Part shown: piece by piece, positions 42,875-50,750 of the stretch | How the letters are laid out: each line of letters opens with the position of its first letter | Numbering within the stretch: the stretch's first letter is position 1 | NCBI GenBank assembly: GCA_030867875.1 | Contig: JAOWCC010001634.1 | Location: 34,553,867 to 34,617,866, forward strand | Length of the DNA stretch: 64,000 bases | DNA from: Actinernus sp. WN-2022 | Taxonomy: Eukaryota; Cnidaria; Anthozoa; Actiniaria; Actinernidae | Direction: 5' to 3' | Notes under the pieces: model-generated | Told to the model about the DNA's origin: nothing | What the model saw: only the letters and a program-made list of their open reading frames with translations | The model's database searches: none | Translations under genes and position numbers: made by a program

Positions 42875-44563
42875 CATCCATGAGGCTCCCGCCGCAATGG
42901 CAACCATCAGCCCTAAATTGATCTCGTGCTTTGTCATAACGGCATCGGTACTACGAGGTTGCGTTACTTGTGGGATAGGCGGCTTCACCGCAACGACATC
43001 TTGATGTGTTACTTGTGGGATAGGCGGCTTCACCGCAACGACATCTTGATGTGGTAGATCTTTCTTTCGTGAACTACCTTCCATACGTGGTGGTTTCGGG
43101 GACTTTTCTTTATAGTTGATACCATTTATTCCAAAGTGGATGTTAGGTGTGGAGGCCATTTGTAGTTCGTTGTTATAACCTAATATGCTCTCATCGTTAA
43201 TAATCATACGGCTGGGTATTAACAAACAGTCCTTGGCAACTGCAAGGTCGAGACGAACGCGCGTTAGATGCAAAGCGTTTTGATATCGTACAAGGCTATC
43301 TACCTTCTTTTCTGTGATGACCTCTTCCAACTTTACACCACAATCGGCCTGAACATTGTGGGCTAAGGTCGACGTCCCTACGATTGAACTGCGCAAAGAA
43401 GCCTGGGATCCTAGAACGCAATATACGTAGACCATTGCAGATAAGTTTATTCTGGCTAGCCCGTCCTTCGCCAATCCGTGACCAGTTTGTGGAACGAACC
43501 AATTGCGTTGATTCTTTACCACATCGTTACGAATGAACTTCAACGGAAATTCGAAATTTTCATCACGACTCTCCTCAGGAAACTTGAAATCTCCCCCAGG
43601 CCACTTCGAATCGAACGAAGTGTTGTGTGTCCCCCATTTCTTTTGAGCATTCGTCAGCCCTCCACGTCTGAGGTATACGTATACGTCTCCTAGTCCACCA
43701 TTGGCCCCTCGGCGCAGAGCAAAGTCAACTTTATCGACTCCAAACTCTATTCTGAGCCTGTCATAAGCGACGGAACTCCATGGAGCGTTGTTGTTCTTAT
43801 TGAAGACCGAATCTCTGGGAAGTGGAACCCCCAATTCGAACAGTAATCGCCTCATTGTGTAGTACACATGGAAGCGGTAAAAGCTCCTGACGTTGTCGAT
43901 GATTGGTGCCTCATCGGAAAGATGGTCGTCAAACGACACCCCACAGCCTGCCGTTGCACACCAAAGGACGAAGCATAGCTGTTGTTGCCAATGTCTCATT
44001 GGTGGAGCATCTAGCCACTCGTTTGCTTGTTTTACGGTGTAGAAAACTTGGTCCGGCTCTTGAAAGATATCTCGTGGCGTCAACGTGAAGGACTGCTTCT
44101 TCGCTACGTAGATCTTAAGCGTTCGTAGGATAGGGACTATGTCTTTTGGGTCGCCCCCCCATGGAACGGCCGGAACTGGATACTTCTCTTTTGTCTTTCT
44201 GAATGGAGATGGGAAACCTACCTGCAGTGCATCATCAATACGTTTTTGAATGGTAGCATGTGGCTTGGAGATATCATCGCCATAGACCGCATAGCTATGA
44301 TTCCCATCTCGAAACCAAATACTCGTCGAATATTTGCCTGAATTATGTATGCTCGTAGAGGCCTGAAACTGGTGAAAATCCGCTTGTGGGTATTTTTTCT
44401 TGAACTTTGTCAACAAATCGGCATTCAGTTTGGCAATCCTGGCGTTTTCATCGACAAGGAGCGCTGTCTGCTCAGCTTTCGAAAGCCTTGGGCCACCCCT
44501 GGCAATCTCCGCCATATCCTCAGCAGATAGATCATCATCTTCGTCTGGTAAAACTAGAGGCAT
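42863..44563 (-). CDS. Large Polinton protein of unknown function with C-terminal anchor
   Basis: 566 residues. Acidic start (LPDEDDDLSAEDMAEIARGG), then a globular body with MRHWQQQLCFVLWCATAGCG and VDFALRRGANGGLG. A proline-rich linker follows, in which a 15-residue motif (HQDVVAVKPPIPQVT) occurs twice through a 45-bp tandem duplication at about 42962-43050. It ends in a hydrophobic anchor (LGLMVAIAAGASWMLFR). I recognise this as a recurrent large protein of cnidarian Polintons but know no function; a surface or attachment role is possible because of the stalk-like linker and anchor. Confidence 0.8.
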   Translation of the reverse strand: MPLVLPDEDDDLSAEDMAEIARGGPRLSKAEQTALLVDENARIAKLNADLLTKFKKKYPQADFHQFQASTSIHNSGKYSTSIWFRDGNHSYAVYGDDISKPHATIQKRIDDALQVGFPSPFRKTKEKYPVPAVPWGGDPKDIVPILRTLKIYVAKKQSFTLTPRDIFQEPDQVFYTVKQANEWLDAPPMRHWQQQLCFVLWCATAGCGVSFDDHLSDEAPIIDNVRSFYRFHVYYTMRRLLFELGVPLPRDSVFNKNNNAPWSSVAYDRLRIEFGVDKVDFALRRGANGGLGDVYVYLRRGGLTNAQKKWGTHNTSFDSKWPGGDFKFPEESRDENFEFPLKFIRNDVVKNQRNWFVPQTGHGLAKDGLARINLSAMVYVYCVLGSQASLRSSIVGTSTLAHNVQADCGVKLEEVITEKKVDSLVRYQNALHLTRVRLDLAVAKDCLLIPSRMIINDESILGYNNELQMASTPNIHFGINGINYKEKSPKPPRMEGSSRKKDLPHQDVVAVKPPIPQVTHQDVVAVKPPIPQVTQPRSTDAVMTKHEINLGLMVAIAAGASWMLFR

Positions 44564-44620
44564 CGTAACTATTGAAGTTATTGCAAGTATGACATATAAA
44601 GTTTATGTCTTTAATATACG
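44564..44620. promoter_or_regulatory. Divergent promoter between 44563(-) and 44621(+)
   Basis: 57-bp AT-rich spacer with ACATATAAAGTTTATGTC, which reads as TATA-like on both strands. Both start codons are preceded by ACG (GTTACG and TATACG). Confidence 0.5.
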
Positions 44621-45286
44621 ATGGTGATTTTAAATGTCACCACCACCTCGGCTGACCATACGGTCTACTTCGATCAACCTATCCATATCAACAATATTTC
44701 GCTAGTTGAGGTCACTTTTGAGAATAGCTGGTGGAACCTAGAAACGGAGGCTACGTTCGAGTGGGATACAGGAGGCGTAGGATTCCCATACAAAATCTAT
44801 CCGGGGTCTCATAACATACGTAAACTCCAGCCCTTCTTCAATGAAGCTATGTCGAATAAAGTCGTAAGCTTTATAAATAGAAGCGGTAAGAGGGATTGGA
44901 TCCTAAAGATACAGAAACCAATCAAGTTCAGTAAGAATCTCTGCGAACTATTGGGTATCGAAGGAAATGAAGATGCGGAGGGAAACGTATCGCTAAAAGT
45001 TGGACACTACGACCTGGTAATCAAGGATATCCACACAGCGTACGTCCACTGCGATGTGGTGAATTCCGATTTCGCACTTCTCGAGGGAAAGCGATCGCAA
45101 GTCCTAGCTAGCATTGAGATCCGAGGTGAGAGTTTTGCAAAGACAACGTATTCTGTGACGCTCCCACTACCTGTCCGAGCTCTAGGTACAACACGAAACA
45201 GCCTTCGTCTGACGATTCGTGATGAGAAAGGCAACGTGGTAGACTTCCGTGGTCGACCCATACGATACGTATTGAAGATTGAGTAA
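44621..45286 (+). CDS. Minor capsid protein (penton-like, single jelly-roll type)
   Basis: 221 residues, beta-rich. HTAYVHCDVVNSDFALLEGK, then VLASIEIRGESF and the terminal RLTIRDEKGNVVDFRGRPIR match the conserved end of Polinton/virophage-type penton (minor capsid) proteins. It would occupy the icosahedral vertices with the major capsid protein encoded at 40557-41789. Intact; followed after 19 bp by the next gene in the same direction. Confidence 0.85.
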   Translation: MVILNVTTTSADHTVYFDQPIHINNISLVEVTFENSWWNLETEATFEWDTGGVGFPYKIYPGSHNIRKLQPFFNEAMSNKVVSFINRSGKRDWILKIQKPIKFSKNLCELLGIEGNEDAEGNVSLKVGHYDLVIKDIHTAYVHCDVVNSDFALLEGKRSQVLASIEIRGESFAKTTYSVTLPLPVRALGTTRNSLRLTIRDEKGNVVDFRGRPIRYVLKIE

Positions 45287-45305
45287 GCCATACGTATAAT
45301 ATGCG

Positions 45306-45929
45306 ATGGCAAGCGATTCGATTCAAACAATTCCAACGGCGCCGATCTATCCCAATCTACGTTCATCTGAAACCGTTTTGTCTGGAGATAGCTTTCGGCT
45401 ACAAAAAGTATGTGACACACTTGCTGAACTCGAACGGCAGGCAAAGCACTACGAAGTCGTTCGTAAGAAATATGCCCGAGCGCGTGGTATTGTTCACGGG
45501 GTTGCTGTGGCCACAGGTAGCTTGAGTGGTGCATTATCCGCTATGGCGTTGGGCTTGACGTTTACGGGGATCGGGATACCTGTGGGTATTTCATTAGGAA
45601 GCCTCGGGTTCGTTTGTGCCGTCATTTCGGCCTCGATGTCTATCGCAAGTAAGAAACTTGGCATTCGCGTCTCGAAGCACGAAAAGACCGTTATGTTGGC
45701 AAAGGCTAAGGCCAATTCCGTGGAAGTCAAAGTCTCAAAGGCTCTAGCCGATGGTAATATTTCAGAAGCCGAGTTCGGAAGTGTTATCGATGAAAGATCG
45801 AAATACGAATCACTCAAGCTCGAAATACGACAAAAAAATAGGCAAGAAAGAGGGTCAAAAAACGTAGAAGAACTTCGCTCGGAGATCCGAAAGGAAATGA
45901 GAGCAAAACTTGGCAGTCTAGTGGGATAA
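45306..45929 (+). CDS. Polinton membrane protein with two hydrophobic helices
   Basis: 207 residues. Central hydrophobic block GSLSGALSAMALGLTFTGIG, then IPVGISLGSLGFVCAVISAS, followed by a basic SKKLGIRVSKHEKT and a long charged coiled-coil-like tail (SKYESLKLEIRQKNRQERGS). Resembles a recurrent Polinton protein; function unknown. Start ATG 45306 preceded by AATATGCG. Probably co-transcribed with the minor capsid gene. Confidence 0.8.
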   Translation: MASDSIQTIPTAPIYPNLRSSETVLSGDSFRLQKVCDTLAELERQAKHYEVVRKKYARARGIVHGVAVATGSLSGALSAMALGLTFTGIGIPVGISLGSLGFVCAVISASMSIASKKLGIRVSKHEKTVMLAKAKANSVEVKVSKALADGNISEAEFGSVIDERSKYESLKLEIRQKNRQERGSKNVEELRSEIRKEMRAKLGSLVG

Positions 45930-46151
45930 GAATCAACATCTCCTATGAAAGAAACCATAACGGAGTCTATTTTAACTTCACTAAGAAAATCGTATAAATT
46001 ACTGCGCTAAGAACAGATGCTCTTAGTTCGTATAAATTACCGTGTTGTTTTGCAGTTCGTATGCAAATTTCGAACCAACGCGTGAACGGCGCTAATTAAC
46101 ATACGACAGGTGCTTAAGACATAAGTAGAGTATTTTATCATCAAAAATAGT
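45930..46151. promoter_or_regulatory. Upstream region of the candidate RNA gene
   Basis: Non-coding, with two TCGTATAAATTAC copies (45990s and 46028s) and a perfect octamer ATGCAAAT at 46071-46078, about 85 bp before the A-box-like motif. Octamers of this kind occur in distal elements of some Pol III and snRNA promoters, but a chance match is possible. Confidence 0.35.
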
Positions 46152-46432
46152 GTCTAGCACACATGGTCTCAAGGTTCTGCGCTAGGTATATGAGTGAAAA
46201 GGTGGAGCTGCTCATATACCTGGGGTTCGAATCCTACGGACCATGTGTGGTAGATCGGCTTGTGTGATGGAAAAAGCTCCACCACATCACACAAGTCGTA
46301 GCGCGTCTGTCATGTGGCAGAAGTAGGAATAATGTCAATCCTGGGTCGGGTGCATGGGTGAAGCTCAAGGGATCTTAAATGGGACCCACGAGTGCCGGTT
46401 GTGTCTCAACCAGTTAGGACAGGATCCAAACA

Positions 46433-46502
46433 ACAGTAGAACAAATACAGTAGAATGAATACAGTAGAACGAATACGGTAGAATGAATACAGTAGAACAA
46501 AT
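46433..46502. repeat. 14-bp tandem repeat, five copies
   Basis: ACAGTAGAACAAAT-type units at 46433, 46447, 46461, 46475 and 46489. Inside the candidate RNA region. Confidence 0.9.
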
Positions 46503-46536
46503 ACCGTCAAAGCCGGGCCCGGCAAATAAATAAAAA

Positions 46537-46595
46537 CCTCTCTAGGAACGAAAAGATGGCAAAGGAAGGAAAAAGGTGAAAGGTTCCTAGAGAGG
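46537..46595. other. 13-bp stem hairpin before T runs
   Basis: 46537-46549 (CCTCTCTAGGAAC) and 46583-46595 are exact complements around a purine-rich 33-nt loop. Followed by T4 and T7 runs. Could be a 3' end structure of the RNA described above. Confidence 0.7.
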
Positions 46596-46782
46596 TTCTG
46601 GTGATACCAGTTTTGGTATTTGGTTTTTTTCACTATCGAATCTTTTTCTTCTCATGGTCTTAAACTAAATTCTTAAATGAGTATATATTGGCGGATGTCC
46701 TCGTCACGAATCAGCTGTTTTGGTTAGAACTCTCCCAAAATATTATCAATTAAACATAAACAGTACGAAGTCATATCACACG

Positions 46783-47223
46783 ATGGCCGAGATAGTAACT
46801 TGCGTTTGGTTGATGCGTGGTAAGGAAACGAAGTGCGTGAGGAAACCTTCCAAAGTGTCAGAATATTGTGCTCAACACAACTATCAGATACAAAGAGGAG
46901 CCATCCCATTCGGTCCATGTTCTAAATGCGGTAGTGGTTGTAGAACTAGTTACGGACTTTGTACAACGTGTGGTGCACGACGCCAACGTGAACTTAGTGG
47001 AGAGAAACGCAAAATCAAGAATCGCTTCTCGAAAGTATTGGAAGAATTGAAGGACCGTAAGACTCATAAAAACATAGAGGGCTTCGCATATCCATGTCGT
47101 AAATGCGATCGTGATTGTCGAACTAGCTACAGACTTTGTACAACGTGTAGTGCACCACTACGACGTGAACTTAGTAAAAGAAAATCGCTTCTCGAAAGTA
47201 CTGGCAGAATTGAAGTACCGTAA
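46783..47223 (+). CDS. Cys-rich zinc-ribbon-like protein with internal duplication
   Basis: 146 residues from ATG 46783 (MAEIVTCVWLMRG). Two tandem modules of CxxCxxxCRTSYxLCTTC (46917-46970 and 47093-47145), each with four to five cysteines as in zinc ribbons, followed by a basic RRELS segment. The second module's downstream part (SKVLAELKYRKTY) lies in a shifted frame, so the C-terminus was lost through a small indel near 47185 after a tandem duplication of about 175 bp. Function unknown; nucleic-acid binding is plausible. Confidence 0.65.
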   Translation: MAEIVTCVWLMRGKETKCVRKPSKVSEYCAQHNYQIQRGAIPFGPCSKCGSGCRTSYGLCTTCGARRQRELSGEKRKIKNRFSKVLEELKDRKTHKNIEGFAYPCRKCDRDCRTSYRLCTTCSAPLRRELSKRKSLLESTGRIEVP

Positions 47224-47350
47224 GACTTATGGAGACGTAGAGGGTTCGCTAAGGGCTTTCGAATGGCAGTAAAAAAAAAAAGGGAAAAAAATGAAGAGAG
47301 ACGAAACGACAGTCTCTATTCATTTATTTTTTTTTTGCCTCGTTCGTTTT

Positions 47351-47508
47351 CCTCGAAGAGTCATTTGCACATTTTACCGAGGGGACCCATCTTAATCGTG
47401 AATCGCTTATTTTTGCCTCGAAGAGTCATTTGCACATTTTACCGAGGGGACCCATCTTAATCGTGAATCGCTTATTTTTGCCTCGAAGAGTCCTTTGCAC
47501 ATTTTACC
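47351..47508. repeat. 65-bp tandem repeat, 2.4 copies
   Basis: CCTCGAAGAGTCATTTGCAC at 47351, 47416 and 47481. Internal to the Polinton right arm; the third copy is cut short. Confidence 0.9.
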
Positions 47509-47746
47509 ACCTCCCACCGCTACGACTATACGAACAGAGATCGCTTCAGGAAAGTCTAGTGTAGGAAAGACGGGCGCGGTACGAAGGAAAACGCCACACA
47601 AGAAAAGCACGAAACCCGCGAAGACTCAGAAGGCGTCGTCATCTTTAGTTGAATTAGGAATGGACAGGAAGCACCACCCGCACAAATCGGTGTCGACATA
47701 CTATACATGTGCGGCTTTCTCTAATATGGGTATCGAAATGCAATAA
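47495..47746 (+). CDS. Lys/Ser-rich short frame running into the right TIR (doubtful)
   Basis: 83 codons without an ATG start. The middle is very basic (GKTGAVRRKTPHKKSTKPAK), like a protamine-type or viral core protein, and ends inside the terminal repeat. It may be the remains of a gene or chance. No homologue recognised. Confidence 0.25.
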   Translation: MHILPPPTATTIRTEIASGKSSVGKTGAVRRKTPHKKSTKPAKTQKASSSLVELGMDRKHHPHKSVSTYYTCAAFSNMGIEMQ

Positions 47747-48010
47747 TGTTGGCAACGAATGGAAAAAATGACAACATTTCAAGCCTTATTTTTCTTCTTG
47801 TTCACGGTCTAAGAAATCAAAAATGGATAAATAGATCAAAGAATGTTATCGCTGTAAGACAGCATTTCAACCAATTATGCTTCCAGTAGTATATGTGGAG
47901 GAAAATCGATGCCACTTTTTTGTTAACGTAGGGGAGGCCTGAGGTCTGAACGAAGGCCTCCACTACGTTAACAAAAAAAGTGGTATCATTTTAACTCCAC
48001 ATATACTACT
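47685..48010. repeat. Right terminal inverted repeat
   Basis: Reverse complement of 31766-32091 with no difference that I could find. The outer 126 bp (47885-48010) form the same long imperfect hairpin as the left end, in the same orientation relative to the terminus. Followed by TTCGG target duplication. Confidence 0.95.
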
Positions 48011-48015
48011 TTCGG

Positions 48016-50307
48016 TTAGCATTTTGATGTGCCTCTGTCATCAATTATCCATCTGAATTACACCCGGACATACAGTATCTTCAGTTATAGAATAAACCCA
48101 TACTATTACATGTATATAATCAGGGTATACAAACATAACGAACAGTCCTATGTTACCATGCTGCAACTTCCCTACCATGTATTAAATCTTGTTAAACATA
48201 CCTTTAAACACGTCTAACAGACTAGTTCTATACCTGCAAACCATTTGAGACGGCCGGCTTTGATTCTAAGTCATTCTTGAATTGTGATGATTAATAATGA
48301 CAAAATATAGCCATTTTGAAGCGTTACCATGTTGCAACCCAAAAAAATAGCTAAAGGCTTCAATAGATTTTAGTGTATAAAATGCAAAAGCTGGATGTTT
48401 TTAAACCTCTGAAATGTAGAAAAGGACTTTGTCAAGATTTGAGGTAAGTTTTCATGGTGTTAACCCATTATGACCAAATTTATTAGACTTACTAACAAAT
48501 TAGTGGTGCATTATTGCCAGTTTTATATTTTTGTTGATACTACTACCTAACCAAAAAAAATGTTTTGGAATATAACCTGATTTCATGTTTTTCTTTTTCG
48601 TTTTTCAAAAGGTCATTACAGGCTTAGTTTAAAAAAAGCCACTTCTGTCCTTCTGTCTGAATTTTGGAATTGAAATACGATTTTATGATGTCCGAAGATT
48701 TTTTAAGTGTCCGTAGATCATGCCTTGTATACCACATAATAAATAATATGGTATTCATTTAACTGCCTGGTGTAACAACTAAGTATACATAACTAATACA
48801 GCAATTATTTTGAAAAGTAACGAATAAAGCTACAGAGTTATATGCAATTTAGAGTGTCAAATGTAGTGTCCGTAGATTAGTGTAGTTTCCGTAGATCGAA
48901 AGTAAATTATACCAACATGGTTTGAAATATAAATTATTTTTACAATAGCCGTTATTACAATAATTTAGATACTTAGGTGTACCCAAGATCCTAGTCCGGG
49001 TCCTAATAAAGTCGCCGTAATCGTGGGCAACTTTGGGCGATTTTAGGCGATCTTAGGGAAATTTGCCCTGATGAAACACGTTTGAAATGATTTCTCATGC
49101 GAATGGCTAAACCGAATATTTATATACACTTCTTTTCAAACATCATTAGCAAGTATTGTTTACTGTTTGACTGTTGTATATAATTATTTCATAGATGGCA
49201 TATTATTCTTTTCTCAGTAGTGTGGTGGCCAAGAGTTAGTACAAACAATCGGAAAGGTCGAGGTTCGAACTCCAGTGACGTTATATAATTAATGAGTTTT
49301 GTCTGAAAATCATATACTGAAACAAACTACAAAGTGTATGCCGATGCGCCCCGCTTTTCCATGACTCCTGAGAATTGGAACAACAATGCCAAATTATATC
49401 AACCCCAAACTTCACGTAATACGTATTTTGGTGCAAAGTCGGTCTAAACACAACGTCTCCAGTTTTTGATGAAGGCCACGTTTTTACGGAAGGACAAACT
49501 GAAGGAAAACTTGAATTAAAAGATTACAATCAATTAATTAAATGAGACGTTTTTTTTTTTTTTATCACTAATCATTTTTGTTATTGAATATAGCTGTCAA
49601 AACATTATTTCATACTAACTGTTTTCAACATCGAACAGTGATAAGAAAAGTAAATGTCTTTTGTCAAATATGCAATTTCCTTAATTCCATTTACGAGTAA
49701 TGTCTTGAAATATTATAACGGTATCGTTAATTTATTTTCTCTTTCGCAATTTTTTTCAAGTTATCGATTTTAATTCAATTATTTTTTTTGGCGTTTAATC
49801 GCGATGTTTACCAAACAGTGATAAATTTATTTCATGCCAACGAAAAAAATTGGCTGCCTCAGATCTTTACAAATGTAAAGGTTTTCTACTAATCATCACA
49901 TGTCTTTGAATGTATTTCCTGCAACGGAAACTTATTTCTATTTTTTGTAAGCTGTTCTCGATGCATCCTCGTTTTCAACCTCAATTTATTTTTCTCTGAT
50001 GAACTTTATATGCAACTTTATTGACTTTATATCATCTGAGATATCAGTAAAAAGAGAAAGTTGCGTGATTTCAGTTCAACTAAATAAACAACTACTGCTA
50101 TCCAGTTATAAAAGTAAACACTTTAAAACATTAAAACGTTTAAAACGCCGAATAGGATTATAACTGAGTTGAAGAAAGTGTTAGTAGAGGGCCGGAAATT
50201 TGCAATCTGGGTTTATTGTGGAATATTAAACAAACGAATAACGAACAGATATGTTCTTTACAACTTTAGGCCGGTCTAAGGCTAACCAATGAACCGAGTA
50301 AACTCAC
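48016..50307. other. AT-rich part of host intron 1, no gene seen
   Basis: Between the Polinton and the signal-peptide exon. No frame, a T13 run near 49550, and a tRNA-like motif listed separately. Confidence 0.5.
49220..49278 (+). ncRNA. Weak tRNA-like / SINE-like sequence
   Basis: GTGGCCAAGAGTTAGT resembles an A box and GGTTCGAACTCC (49262-49273) a B box, 40 bp apart. Acceptor pairing is not visible. Probably a SINE head fragment. Confidence 0.3.
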
Positions 50308-50422
50308 CTTTGTTGAAAACTTCAAAGTTCCCTACTCGAAGACTCTCGCTCCTGTAAATTGAAGCACTTGTCTGGGAAAATAGTACAAATGCGACCAAAA
50401 TTGTCAACCAGTTTGTATTCAT
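50308..50422 (-). CDS. Secreted PAN-EGF-pentraxin protein, first coding exon (signal peptide)
   Basis: 115 nt, from ATG at 50422 to a consensus donor (AAAG|GTGAG). It encodes 38 residues: MNTNWLTILVAFVLFSQTSA is a textbook signal peptide with likely cleavage after the Ala; SIYRSESLRVGNFEVFNK leads into the PAN domain. The last base pairs in phase with exon 2 at 30217 to make Gly, giving FNKGYVLSNH. The frames of all nine exons then run without a stop. Intron 1 is 20 kb and holds the Polinton. The protein should be secreted. Confidence 0.8.
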
Positions 50423-50675
50423 GATATCTTGTCAGCTAAAACAGCTTGTTAACATCTAAACTGGCATTGGAAACTTTCATCTTGAGAAATTTTGAATTAT
50501 TCCACTTTTTCTATCGAACTACGATTTGTCGGGAAAACGGGTTGACATGCCGAGCAGTCTCCCACCAAGCAATTATAACTGACAATGTGCCGATTGGACT
50601 GAAATGATAAACAATTGGATCCCGGCAATAGATGGGTTGCAGTCAATCCCCAGAGATTCAAATGACAAACGGCAT

Positions 50676-50750
50676 GGCGGCCATGTTGGTGTACCTAACA
50701 AAAGAAGCTAACGAAGAATCTATTGTTAAAGGTACACCAACATGGCCGCC
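50676..50750. repeat. Perfect 21-bp inverted repeat
   Basis: 50676-50696 (GGCGGCCATGTTGGTGTACC...) and 50730-50750 are exact complements, 33 bp apart. Related single copies occur at about 60-85 and 2187-2204 (CCAACATGGCGGCC), so this is a dispersed MITE end. Confidence 0.85.

Larger units (their letters stand above)
46152..46630 (+). ncRNA. Candidate structured Pol III-type RNA with kissing hairpins
   Basis: No protein frame. 46158-46168 pairs with 46239-46249 (CACACATGGTC / GACCATGTGTG). Inside lie an A-box-like TGGTCTCAAGG (46164-46174) and a perfect B box GGTTCGAATCC (46224-46234). Hairpin H1 has a stem 46182-46195/46210-46223 and a loop 46196-46209; hairpin H2 has a stem 46256-46269/46285-46298 and a loop 46270-46284. 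The loops carry GGTGGAGCT (46201-46209) and AGCTCCACC (46275-46283), perfect complements, each preceded by GAAAA. Downstream are a GGTTG/CAACC hairpin near 46398, a palindrome at 46512-46523, a 13-bp hairpin at 46537-46595, and T4 (46611) and T7 (46624-46630) runs that could terminate Pol III. Not a canonical tRNA: no D arm, weak T stem. Ends are inferred. Confidence 0.55.
31766..48010. mobile_element. Polinton/Maverick (adintovirus-like) element, 16,245 bp
   Basis: Both ends begin AGTAGTATATGTGG. The terminal inverted repeats are 326 bp and look identical, and TTCGG flanks both sides (31761-31765, 48011-48015). The gene set (protein-primed-type PolB, DDE integrase, packaging ATPase, double- and single-jelly-roll-type capsid proteins) is diagnostic of Polintons/adintoviruses. 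All large frames are intact, so the insertion is young, although one small gene has a frameshift, one frame near PolB has a stop, and no adenain protease is visible. It sits in intron 1 of the host PAN-EGF-pentraxin gene. Confidence 0.97.

Noticed and set aside
42286..42903. 205-codon minus-strand frame
   Set aside because: Antisense shadow of the membrane protein gene at 41825-42874.
46158..46249. Canonical tRNA gene
   Set aside because: No D arm, a weak T stem and an over-long acceptor stem; only the promoter boxes resemble a tRNA.
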